Source: Agrobacterium tumefaciens (lineage in GTDB: Bacteria > Pseudomonadota > Alphaproteobacteria > Rhizobiales > Rhizobiaceae). From it: 64,000 nucleotides of DNA. The DNA lies in assembly GCA_025560025.1 (NCBI GenBank), contig CP048485.1, forward strand, positions 2,262,501-2,326,500, given 5' to 3'. The position numbers and the translations under genes are program-made. The notes beneath the pieces were generated by a model, which saw only the letters and a program-made list of their open reading frames with translations, made no database searches and was not told the DNA's origin. Of this stretch, positions 29,295 through 37,536 are shown one piece after another; the first letter of the stretch is position 1; the number at the start of each line of letters is the position of its first letter.

Positions 29295-32012
29295 ATGGAA
29301 CAAAGCCTTACGCGTTACATCTGGTCGCATACGAGGCGGCAGCAGCTTTTCATCCTGCTGATCGTCGCCCTGTCCATGATCCCCTATTTCCTGGCTTTCG
29401 ATCTGCCCAAGCAGATTGTCAACGGCCCTATTCAGGGGGACGGCTTCGAAGGGGCAAACGCGACGCAGCTTTTCATGCATCTCACGGTGGATATTCCCTA
29501 TTGGGGAACCGTGACACTGTTCCCGGGGTTAGAACTCAACCGCATGTCGATGCTGATGGCGCTCAGCCTCACCTTCCTTGCGCTTGTCATCATCAACGGC
29601 CTTTTCAAATATTACATCAATACCTACAAGGGCCGCCTCGGTGAACGGCTGCTCCGGCGCATCCGCTTCGAGCTTATCGACAAGATCCTGCGGTTTCCGC
29701 CCACCCACTTCAAGCGGGTCAAGGGCGCCGAAATATCCAGCATGGTGAAGGATGAGGTCGAGCCACTGGGCGGATTTACCGGCGACGCCTTCGTACAGCC
29801 GGCGCTTCTCGGTGGTCAGGCGCTCTCTGCCCTCTTCTTCATTCTCGTGCAGAATTTCTGGCTGGGCCTGATTGCCGCCTTCATGGCCGCCATTCAGGTG
29901 GGCATCATCCCCAAGATGCGCCGCCGGCTCATCGAACTCGGTCGGCAACGGCAGCTGAGCGCGCGCCAGCTTGCCGGACGCATCGGCGAAATGGTCGACG
30001 GCATCGGCACCATCCACGCCTATGACACCTCCAATTTCGAGCGAGCCGACGCCTCCCACCGGCTGGGCGATATCTTCAAGATTCGCTACGATCTCTACCA
30101 GTGGAAGTTCCTGGTCAAATTCATCAACAACTTCCTCGCACAGCTCACCCCCTTCTTCTTTTATGCGCTCGGCGGTTATCTCACCCTCAAGGGCAGCCTC
30201 GATGTCGGCCAGCTGGTCGCGGTCATCAACGCCTACAAGGAACTGCCCGGACCGCTCAAGGAGCTGATCGACTGGGATCAGGCGCGTCAGGATGTCCAGG
30301 TTAAATACGAGCAGGTCTTCGAACAGTTCGATGCCCCGAACATGATCGACGAAAAAGTGCAGAAGCTGTCCCCGGGAACGGTGGCGGCAATCACCGCACC
30401 GATCGTGGTCACCAATCTGACGCTCGAAGACGATAGCGGCAGCCGGCTTCTGGAGCAGGCATCGCTGAAAATCGAGCCAGGCGAGGTAATCGCCATCGTC
30501 GGCGGCTCCGGGGCAGAGGCGCTGGCGGATGCGATCGGCCGCACGCTGTGGCCGACCTCCGGCAAGATCAGCATCAACGATGTCGACATATTGGAACTGC
30601 CGGAATCGCTGACGGGACGACGCATCTCCTATGTGTCTTCCGACAGCTATTTTTTCCATGCCAGCCTGATGGATAACCTGCTTTACGGCCTCAAACACGC
30701 CCCGCTTGCGGATAAGGACTATGAGGGTGCGGCGCTCGAACATCGCAAATGGGAGATCCGGGAAGCCAAGTTGGCCGGCAATCCGCTGATCGACATCAAC
30801 AGCGAATGGATCGACTATGCCGCCAGCCCAGCGGGTGACGGCAGACCGGAAAACCTCATCAAGGCCATTCTTGCCGTTCTCGATAGCGTCGAGCTCTCGC
30901 AGGATATTCTGGAATTTGCGCTGCGTTCGTCGATCGATCCTCTGACCGACCTGCATCTTGCCGCCCGCATCGTGGAACTGCGGCATGTCCTGCGCGCCGA
31001 ACTGGAAAAGGAGAATCTCAGCGGCCTCATCGCGCCCTTCGAACTGGAGAGCTACAACAGCGAGGCGACGGTTGGCGAAAACCTGCTGTTCGGCACCATG
31101 CGCGACTCCACCCAGACGATCAGGACCATCATCGAAAGCGACTATTTCCGATCCTTGATGCGCGAGACCGGCCTTGTCAAAGTCCTGTTCGAGATGGGTT
31201 ACACGATTGCCGAAAACATCGTGGAAATCTTCGCCGACCTGCCGGGGGACCACCCGTTCTTCCAGCAGCTCACATTCATGACGCCTGACGACATTCCGGT
31301 CTATCAGCAAATGCTGCAACGCCTTCAGGGCCGGGGTTTCGACGAGGCCAATGAAAGCGAAAAGCGTGCGATGCTGCGGCTGAGCTTCTTTTACATCGAG
31401 CCCAGGCAGCGTTTCGGCCTTCTGTCACCGGAGATCATGAACCGGATCGTCGAAGTCCGGCACATGTTCCATGAAAACCTGCCCGACAGCCTGAAGAACG
31501 TGATCGAAATCTACGATCCGACAAAATACATGAGCGCCACCAGCCTCCTGGACAATATTCTCTTCGGCAAGGTCAGCCACCGCTATACGGACGCATCGCG
31601 GCGCATCACCCGCATTGTCGCGGATGTCATGCGCAAGCAGGGCGTTTACGAGCGTGTTCTGGCAGTGGGTCTGGATTTCAACCTCGGCGCCGGCGGCAAG
31701 CGGCTCGGGCCGCTCCAGCGCCAGAAACTCAACCTTGCAAGGGCGCTGATCCGCAAGTCCGATTATTATGTCTTCAACCGCCCTCTTCCCGGCCTTGATC
31801 CCCGACAGCAGGAGGAAATTGTCGAACGGGTCATCACATTCCTGAAACAGAACAACAATAACCCCTCGATCGTATGGGTTCTGTCGAATGCAACGCTTTC
31901 GCGCATGTTTGGCCGGGTTATCGTTGTCCACCAGGGCCTGATCACCGCCGACGGAAGTTACGAGACTCTCGCTGAGGAAAACGGTACATTCAAGGAAATG
32001 GTCGCAACATAA
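29295..32012 (+). CDS. ABC-exporter-like membrane protein with degenerate ATPase motifs (905 aa)
   Basis: The N-terminal 345 residues form an ABC exporter membrane domain, with hydrophobic segments near 18-36, 85-105, 170-205 and 278-300. The C-terminal part resembles an exporter nucleotide-binding domain but the catalytic motifs are altered: Walker A reads VGGSGAEAL (402-410), so the Lys is lost; the Q-loop Gln is gone (YVSSDSYFF); the signature LSGGQ is LGPLQ (804-808); Walker B Asp-Glu is Asn828-Arg829; and the H-loop His appears to be Asn865. About 330 extra residues lie between Walker A and the signature, and the post-Q-loop box occurs three times (LMDNLLYG, VGENLLFG, LLDNILFG). The frame is long and clean, so this is not a pseudogene. 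It is the first gene of a cluster with cyclic-nucleotide genes. Confidence 0.85.
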   Translation: MEQSLTRYIWSHTRRQQLFILLIVALSMIPYFLAFDLPKQIVNGPIQGDGFEGANATQLFMHLTVDIPYWGTVTLFPGLELNRMSMLMALSLTFLALVIINGLFKYYINTYKGRLGERLLRRIRFELIDKILRFPPTHFKRVKGAEISSMVKDEVEPLGGFTGDAFVQPALLGGQALSALFFILVQNFWLGLIAAFMAAIQVGIIPKMRRRLIELGRQRQLSARQLAGRIGEMVDGIGTIHAYDTSNFERADASHRLGDIFKIRYDLYQWKFLVKFINNFLAQLTPFFFYALGGYLTLKGSLDVGQLVAVINAYKELPGPLKELIDWDQARQDVQVKYEQVFEQFDAPNMIDEKVQKLSPGTVAAITAPIVVTNLTLEDDSGSRLLEQASLKIEPGEVIAIVGGSGAEALADAIGRTLWPTSGKISINDVDILELPESLTGRRISYVSSDSYFFHASLMDNLLYGLKHAPLADKDYEGAALEHRKWEIREAKLAGNPLIDINSEWIDYAASPAGDGRPENLIKAILAVLDSVELSQDILEFALRSSIDPLTDLHLAARIVELRHVLRAELEKENLSGLIAPFELESYNSEATVGENLLFGTMRDSTQTIRTIIESDYFRSLMRETGLVKVLFEMGYTIAENIVEIFADLPGDHPFFQQLTFMTPDDIPVYQQMLQRLQGRGFDEANESEKRAMLRLSFFYIEPRQRFGLLSPEIMNRIVEVRHMFHENLPDSLKNVIEIYDPTKYMSATSLLDNILFGKVSHRYTDASRRITRIVADVMRKQGVYERVLAVGLDFNLGAGGKRLGPLQRQKLNLARALIRKSDYYVFNRPLPGLDPRQQEEIVERVITFLKQNNNNPSIVWVLSNATLSRMFGRVIVVHQGLITADGSYETLAEENGTFKEMVAT

Positions 32013-32054
32013 ATCCAAGAAGTGGCCGAGGTGGAACAGGAACAGGGTAAGACG

Positions 32055-32510
32055 ATGCTATTCAAAGACGAAATTCAAATGCTGAAACGAGTCCCATTTT
32101 TTTCGGAAATGGAACCGTCGAAGCTTAAACTACTCGCATTTGCCTCCGATCGGGTGTCCTATCACACCGGCGACGTGTTGTTCCGGCAGGGCGATGTTGG
32201 AGATGCCGCCTATGTTCTTTTGACCGGAAAAGTCGATGTTCTGGTCGATTCTCCATCGGGCACGCTGAAAGTGGCCGAAATGACCGGCAATGCCATCGTC
32301 GGCGAAATCGCCATCCTCTGTGACAGCGTCAGAACGGCAACCATCCGCGCTTCGACCGATGTGGAAGCCCTGCGGATCGGCAAGGAGCAGTTCTTCAAGC
32401 TCATGTCGGATTTCCCTGACATTACCATCAAGGTCATGCGCGTTCTTGCCGAACGCCTCACCCAGACGACGACGGAACTGAGCAAAGCGCGCGCAAACGC
32501 CAGAACATGA
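32055..32510 (+). CDS. Cyclic nucleotide-binding domain protein
   Basis: A 151-aa protein consisting of one CNB domain (about residues 5-135) with a short helical tail and no DNA-binding domain. The phosphate-binding cassette looks intact: GEIAILCDSVRTAT with Gly83, Glu84, Arg93, Thr94, so cAMP or cGMP binding is plausible. ATG 32055 with GGTAAG upstream is preferred; a GTG at 32022, ten bases after the ABC-like stop, would add eleven residues. Proximity implies co-transcription and a role as a soluble regulator of the ABC-like protein. Confidence 0.87.
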   Translation: MLFKDEIQMLKRVPFFSEMEPSKLKLLAFASDRVSYHTGDVLFRQGDVGDAAYVLLTGKVDVLVDSPSGTLKVAEMTGNAIVGEIAILCDSVRTATIRASTDVEALRIGKEQFFKLMSDFPDITIKVMRVLAERLTQTTTELSKARANART

Positions 32511-32700
32511 GCAGCAATTCCTTGCTACCGTGACGGGCGATATTGGAAAAATAAATGTCGCACCATTGCAATATAAATGAAATGCTGACTGAATAAGGGG
32601 TAAAGGCATCCGCCAAAAAAGGGCGGATATAAGAATCTTTAGAGACAACGGGCTTCATGGGAGGAAAGCGTGCAAGATTCCGTTGTTATTGGGGTGTGTC

Positions 32701-33561
32701 ATGGCGTTCGATTCCGACACAGCAAGTCGGGAAAGTAATAGAAATTTTCGGGTAAAGATCTGGGGTGCGCGGGGAACGCTTCCTGTTTCAGGTGAAAACT
32801 TCCGAAAATACGGCGGAAATACCATCTGCATCGAGGTACGATGCGGCGATCACGTTCTTTTGTTCGACGCAGGATCAGGGCTGCATCCCGCCGGTCTGGC
32901 CTTGCGGGCGGAAGGTGTGACCGACGTCAACCTGTTCTTCTCGCACTGTCATTACGACCATATTGTCGGCTTTCCCTATTTCAAGCCGTTTTATAACAGC
33001 TGCAACGATGTCGCCATCTGGTCTGGCCACCTCGCAGGTGCCATGACAACACGGCAAATGCTCAGGGAATTCATGAGTCCGCCGTGGTTTCCCGTGCCGC
33101 TGGAGGTTTGCTGCGCAAAAATGGCGACGCGGGACTTCATGCCGGGCGACGCTCTGGATGTGCATCCGGGACTCTCGATCAGAACCGGAATGCTCAATCA
33201 TCCCGGCAACGCCATCGGCTACCGCCTGGATTGGGAAGGAAAATCCTTCGCCATCATCACCGACACCGAACATGAGCCGGGCAGCACCGACAACAATGTC
33301 CTCGACCTTATCAGGGACGTCGATCTTTTTCTCTACGATGCCATGTTCACCGATGAGGAAATGGGCCTTTATCGCGGCTATGGTCACTCATCCTGGCAGG
33401 AGGCGATCCGCCTCGCGAAGCTCGCGGGCGCAAAGAATGTCGGCTTCATCCATCATGCCCCAAGCCGCAGCGACGAGGAGCTGGACGATATCGAAAAACA
33501 GGCAAAAGCCCTGTTCAGCGGCGCGTTCGCGGCCATGGACGGCCAGATCATCCAGCTCTGA
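32701..33561 (+). CDS. Metallo-beta-lactamase-fold hydrolase, possible cyclic-nucleotide phosphodiesterase
   Basis: A 286-aa MBL-fold enzyme with a full metal set: His82, His84, Asp86 and His87 in HCHYDH, His167 (MLNHPGN), Asp188 or Asp213, and His229/His251. It begins VKIWGARGTLPVSGENFRKYGGNT, a pattern shared with MBL proteins linked to signalling. The start at 32701 follows GGGGTG; an ATG-like start at 32683 is less likely. Location between a CNB protein and an adenylate cyclase suggests cyclic-nucleotide hydrolysis, but class II phosphodiesterases have HxHLDH, so activity is inference. A phosphonate- or RNA-active role is an alternative. Confidence 0.85.
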   Translation: MAFDSDTASRESNRNFRVKIWGARGTLPVSGENFRKYGGNTICIEVRCGDHVLLFDAGSGLHPAGLALRAEGVTDVNLFFSHCHYDHIVGFPYFKPFYNSCNDVAIWSGHLAGAMTTRQMLREFMSPPWFPVPLEVCCAKMATRDFMPGDALDVHPGLSIRTGMLNHPGNAIGYRLDWEGKSFAIITDTEHEPGSTDNNVLDLIRDVDLFLYDAMFTDEEMGLYRGYGHSSWQEAIRLAKLAGAKNVGFIHHAPSRSDEELDDIEKQAKALFSGAFAAMDGQIIQL

Positions 33562-33776
33562 GCACGATTTGACGTCGCCTGCGGCCTGATCTGCCCGACG
33601 GTTTTTCGAAATTCTGATCAACACCCTTCGTCATGCGGCGGGCATTCGAACACGCACAATTGACCGGTCCGGATCAATTGCTCCACGATATTGCCACGAG
33701 ACGGCCTGCACTAAGGGGATTGCCACCACATATTACATGATGATTCTACGCCGAATGACCATCTGATGGGATTTGC

Positions 33777-35471
33777 ATGATCCGTTTCTTTTCGGAGACC
33801 AATTTGAGACGCGCCCGGATTTTATCCGGCCTCATCATATTTGCTTTCGTCTTTTCCCATCTTTTCAACCATTCCCTTGCACTCATCTCCATCGATACCG
33901 CTGAGCGGGCGCGAAAATGGTTCAGCCTGATCTGGCTCAATCCCGTCAGCAGCCTGCTTTTTTATGGCTCGGTTGTAGTGCATGTCTGTCTTGTTCTGCG
34001 CTCGCTTTATCAGCGTCGAACCCTGCGCATGCCGCTTCGTGAAGCGCTCCAGGTCATATTCGGCCTGTCCATCCCATTTCTGATCATCGGCCATGCCGTC
34101 AATATCCGTGTATCGCATATGCTTTATGGCATTGATGTCGGCTACTACTCGGTCATCCGCCGGCTATGGATCAACAACCCGATACAGGGCATGTGGCAAA
34201 GCCTCGCACTGATCGTGATCTGGGTCCACGGATGCATCGGCCTCTATTTCTGGCTGCGATACCGGGACTGGTATCCACGCATAGCGGGGCTGTTCATGAC
34301 GGTAGCGGTGATGCTGCCGCTTCTGGCACTCCTGGGTTTTAGCGATGCCGGTCGCTGGCTGGCGGAGATTGATGAAAAATACGCCCTTCCTCCCGGGCTG
34401 ACCGACAATACCATTCAGAAAGACGAACTGCCGCTGCAACGGGAAATGGAGACGCGGATCCGCTTCATCACCGGCGCGACGGAGACCCTGTTCGCCGGCG
34501 CGGTGATGCTGGTATTTGTGCTGCGCGGTGTGCGCAGCTTCCGGCAACGGCTGACGGCCATAGAAATCCGCTATGAACATGGCGCACAGGCGCGCGTGCC
34601 GGCCGGGCTCAGCATTCTGGAAGCCAGCCGGCTTGCGGGCATCCCGCATTATTCCGTCTGCGGCGGCAAAGGACGCTGCTCGACCTGCCGTGTCAGAGTT
34701 GTCGGCAGCAAGGGCCCGCTTCCGCCTCCCGGAGATATTGAGCAAACTACGTTGAGACGTATCCACGCCGATTCGGATGTGCGCCTCGGCTGCCAGTTGC
34801 GGCCCACCCACGATCTTGGGGTGGCGCTTCTCGTATCGCCGCCGCAGCAAAGCGACCTGCCGCCGGATGCCCAACCCGCCCGACCCGGCACGGAAGAGGA
34901 GATCGCCATCCTCTTTTGCGATCTGCGCAATTTCACCACGCTTTCCGAAGCCAAGCTGCCCTATGACGTCGTATTTCTCCTGAACCGCTACTTCACCATC
35001 GTCGGTCAGGCCGTCGAACAGGCTGGCGGCCATCTCGACAAATTTATCGGCGACGGTGCCATGGCTCTCTTCGGACTTGGCGATAACGCGGAAAATGCCT
35101 GCCGCAATGCCATGAAGGCGGCCGCGATCATCCTGCGGGAACTTTCGATCCTGAACGAGGGTCTGGAAAAGCAGTTTGCCGTCCGGCTGGATGTGGTGGT
35201 CGGCATCCATGCCGGCCCAACCATCGTCGGCGTCATGGGCTATGGCGCCGCAAAAACCCTGACGGCTATCGGCGACACCGTGAACGTGGCAAGCAGGCTG
35301 GAGTCCAAGGCCAAGGAATTTGGCGCCGCCATTGTCGTTTCCGAGCCCGCCATTCTCCAGGCGGGGCAGGAGATTGCCGATCTGCGAAGCGAAAAAATCG
35401 CCATTCGCGGGCGAAACTCGCAAATGAGGGTCTTCCTGCTGTCGAAGGAAGAGAGCGAGCGCTATCTATAG
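33777..35471 (+). CDS. Membrane adenylate cyclase with 6TM anchor and [2Fe-2S] ferredoxin domain (CyaC-like)
   Basis: A 564-aa three-part sensor. Residues 15-250 form about six membrane helices with several His in or near helices (28, 32, 69, 106, 114, 151), resembling the succinate-dehydrogenase-type dihaem anchor described for S. meliloti CyaC. Residues 262-350 are a plant-type ferredoxin with Cys295, Cys301, Cys304 and Cys339. Residues 375-555 are a class III cyclase with metal Asp382 and Asp426, substrate-selecting Lys422 and Asp500 (ATP type), and Asn503/Arg507. It would sense quinone or redox state and make cAMP. It starts at 33777, 215 bases after the MBL gene. Confidence 0.92.
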   Translation: MIRFFSETNLRRARILSGLIIFAFVFSHLFNHSLALISIDTAERARKWFSLIWLNPVSSLLFYGSVVVHVCLVLRSLYQRRTLRMPLREALQVIFGLSIPFLIIGHAVNIRVSHMLYGIDVGYYSVIRRLWINNPIQGMWQSLALIVIWVHGCIGLYFWLRYRDWYPRIAGLFMTVAVMLPLLALLGFSDAGRWLAEIDEKYALPPGLTDNTIQKDELPLQREMETRIRFITGATETLFAGAVMLVFVLRGVRSFRQRLTAIEIRYEHGAQARVPAGLSILEASRLAGIPHYSVCGGKGRCSTCRVRVVGSKGPLPPPGDIEQTTLRRIHADSDVRLGCQLRPTHDLGVALLVSPPQQSDLPPDAQPARPGTEEEIAILFCDLRNFTTLSEAKLPYDVVFLLNRYFTIVGQAVEQAGGHLDKFIGDGAMALFGLGDNAENACRNAMKAAAIILRELSILNEGLEKQFAVRLDVVVGIHAGPTIVGVMGYGAAKTLTAIGDTVNVASRLESKAKEFGAAIVVSEPAILQAGQEIADLRSEKIAIRGRNSQMRVFLLSKEESERYL

Positions 35472-35507
35472 GACAATCGGGCGCGCTCGCTGCCGGGCGG
35501 CGCGGCC

Positions 35508-36005
35508 TCAAATCTTGCGATAGAGAAAATAGCGGTCGGTCGGCACGCTTTCCGGCACCGGCAACGGTTTCAGCATGGGATGATCCAGTGGCAGACCACT
35601 GACCGCAACGCCGCCTTTCGCCAGCATAGCCGCGGCAAGATCAGGCAGCCACGTCAAGGTGATCGCATCCTTCTCAGGGTAGCCGGTACCGATATCGGCA
35701 TGGACCAGAGCCGCTTCGGCGCCGATGAAGGCGGGAGCGGTTTGCGATATTTCGCCGATTACGAGATCTTCTTCCGGCGGGACGGACGAGGCATGTGCGC
35801 CCATGGCCCTGTCAAAGGCGACGATACGGCGTTCCGGAAACAGTTCCCGCAAATGATTGAACGTGCGGCCGTTTCCAAGCCCGATTTCCATAATCGCGCC
35901 TTCATTCGGGAGATCGAGATCGGCCTCGACATGGTTGAGGATATCCCGCTGCGCGGTCAACCGGCGAATGAAACTGTCCAATCTGCTCATAGTCCGTCCA
36001 TTCAT
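35508..36005 (-). CDS. Class I SAM-dependent methyltransferase-like protein
   Basis: A 165-aa small methyltransferase-like protein with SAM motif I as IMEIGLGNGRTFNHL (about 38-52), an acidic end to strand 2 (RIVAFDRAM), and a later ITLTWLPDLAAAML helix. The core is complete but no substrate domain is visible. ATG 35990 (MSRLDSF) is an alternative start. It converges on the cyclase gene and lies downstream of the nucleotide-sugar dehydrogenase on the same strand, so it may belong to the polysaccharide region. The substrate is unknown. Confidence 0.75.
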   Translation of the reverse strand: MNGRTMSRLDSFIRRLTAQRDILNHVEADLDLPNEGAIMEIGLGNGRTFNHLRELFPERRIVAFDRAMGAHASSVPPEEDLVIGEISQTAPAFIGAEAALVHADIGTGYPEKDAITLTWLPDLAAAMLAKGGVAVSGLPLDHPMLKPLPVPESVPTDRYFLYRKI

Positions 36006-36068
36006 GAATGCCGGGCATTTCCAGTAAAAGCATGCAGCGATTTTGCTGGAAATGCCTGATGAAGCCGA

Positions 36069-37409
36069 TCAGGCCTTGATGATGTGTTTTGCGGCTATAT
36101 CCCGGCGTGCAAAGACATTTCGCGTGTCGATGATCAGCGGTGCCCATTCGCAGAGAGCGGCGTAGTCCACATTGTCGTGATCGGTCGCCACGAGAACGGC
36201 ATCGAAGGTGCCGACCGTCTGCTTGTCCCATGCAACGGATTTCATGCCCATCAAGTGGCTATATTCCCGGGTTTTGGGGATTTCCGCCACATGAGGATCG
36301 AAATAGGCCGCTTCACCGCCGCGCTCCTGGATGAGCTCGATGAGCTTCAGCGAGGGGCTTTCGCGAATATCGGGCACATTTTTCTTATAGGCGAGACCAA
36401 CGACTAGCACCTTCGAGCGGCTCAGCGCCTTGCCGGAATGAATGTCGAGCGCTTCCGCGACGCGCCCGATGACATGGCGCGGCATGCCGGTGTTGATTTC
36501 GCCGGCAAGCTCGATGAACCGCGTCGGCAACTCATATTCCCGCGATTTCCAGGTGAGGTAGAAAGGGTCGATCGGTATGCAATGGCCGCCGAGGCCCGGG
36601 CCGGGATAAAACGGCATGAAACCGAAAGGCTTGGTTTTCGCCGCGTCGATCACCTCCCATATGTCGATGCCCATGGCCTCGTAGACGACCTTGAGTTCAT
36701 TGACGAGCGCGATATTGACCGCACGAAAGACGTTTTCGGTGATCTTCACAGCCTCGGCCGTGGCGTTTGTCGAGACCGGAACGATCTTCTTCACCACCGC
36801 ACCGTAGAAGGCGGCCATCAGTTTTCCGGCAGCCTCGCCATCACCGGCAACAACCTTTGGAATGGTCGAGGTCTCGAAATCGCGATTGCCTGGATCTTCC
36901 CGCTCGGGCGAAAAGCCGATGAAGAAATCAACGCCGGAGACAAGCCCGGTGCTTTCCAGAATGGTCTTTACCACCCCATCGGTCGTACCGGGATAGGTAG
37001 TCGATTCCAGAACGACGAGCTGCCCCTTGCGAAGATGGGCGGCAATATCCCGGCAGGTCTTTTCGACATAGGAAAGGTCCGGCTCGCGATATTTCGTCAA
37101 GGGCGTCGGCACGCAGATGGCGATCACATCGCATTCTGCCAGTCGGGAAAAATCGCAGGTGGCAACAAAGCCGTCATCACGCCTGACGTCTGAAAGCACC
37201 TCATCCGACACAGCCTCAATATAGCTGCGGCCCACTTCGATCGCGGTAATTTTGCCGGGGTCTATATCGAAACCGACAACCTTGAAACCGGCCCTGGCGA
37301 TCGTCATGGCAAGCGGCAGGCCCACGTAGCCAAGGCCGATCACGCCCGCTTTGGCGCTTTTGTTTTCGATGCTGGAAAGCAGGTTTTGGGAAATGTCTGG
37401 GGAAGTCAA
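36069..37409 (-). CDS. Nucleotide sugar dehydrogenase (WbpA/TviB-like UDP-HexNAc 6-dehydrogenase)
   Basis: A 446-aa four-electron dehydrogenase making a UDP-hexuronic acid. The NAD motif is GVIGLGYVGLPLA (about 19-31), the catalytic Cys is in GPGLGGHCIPIDP (about residue 275), and it has the family's central and C-terminal UDP-binding domains (VLVVGLAYKKNVPDIRESPSLKL). The proportions and motifs match the UDP-N-acetylglucosamine/galactosamine 6-dehydrogenase branch better than Ugd. It starts a group of surface-polysaccharide genes and is divergent from a glycosyltransferase across 127 bases. Confidence 0.92.
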   Translation of the reverse strand: MTSPDISQNLLSSIENKSAKAGVIGLGYVGLPLAMTIARAGFKVVGFDIDPGKITAIEVGRSYIEAVSDEVLSDVRRDDGFVATCDFSRLAECDVIAICVPTPLTKYREPDLSYVEKTCRDIAAHLRKGQLVVLESTTYPGTTDGVVKTILESTGLVSGVDFFIGFSPEREDPGNRDFETSTIPKVVAGDGEAAGKLMAAFYGAVVKKIVPVSTNATAEAVKITENVFRAVNIALVNELKVVYEAMGIDIWEVIDAAKTKPFGFMPFYPGPGLGGHCIPIDPFYLTWKSREYELPTRFIELAGEINTGMPRHVIGRVAEALDIHSGKALSRSKVLVVGLAYKKNVPDIRESPSLKLIELIQERGGEAAYFDPHVAEIPKTREYSHLMGMKSVAWDKQTVGTFDAVLVATDHDNVDYAALCEWAPLIIDTRNVFARRDIAAKHIIKA

Positions 37410-37536
37410 AGCGTGTCACGCTCCGCGCATGTGCAAAAGATGCCTTTCAGTTGGGCAAGAATGGCCGGGCTGTCAAGACTGCGCCCTTTCAAATTCCGGT
37501 TGACGCCGCAGCCGCGACCAACGCACAACCATCGGC

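Noticed and set aside
29529..31319. 596-codon minus-strand frame opposite the ABC-like gene
   Set aside because: Composition (Asp, Gln, Arg, His rich) is that of a shadow frame, and the ABC-like frame on the other strand has clear membrane segments and recognisable domains.
32608..32628. ATCCGCC/GGCGGAT hairpin between the CNB and MBL genes as terminator
   Set aside because: No T-tract follows, so it does not support ending the transcript; possibly a minor structure in the spacer.
33158..33589. Plus-strand frame beginning MCIRDS, which resembles the translated transposase-adapter artefact seen in contaminated assemblies
   Set aside because: The DNA is not the adapter sequence; it is the normal reading of the MBL-fold gene in another frame.
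27140..35471. Reading the hydrolase/ABC/cyclase group as an anti-phage cyclic-oligonucleotide (CBASS-like) or Pycsar system
   Set aside because: The cyclase is a membrane redox-type class III enzyme without a toxic effector beside it, and no mobile-element context is present; a housekeeping signalling role fits better.
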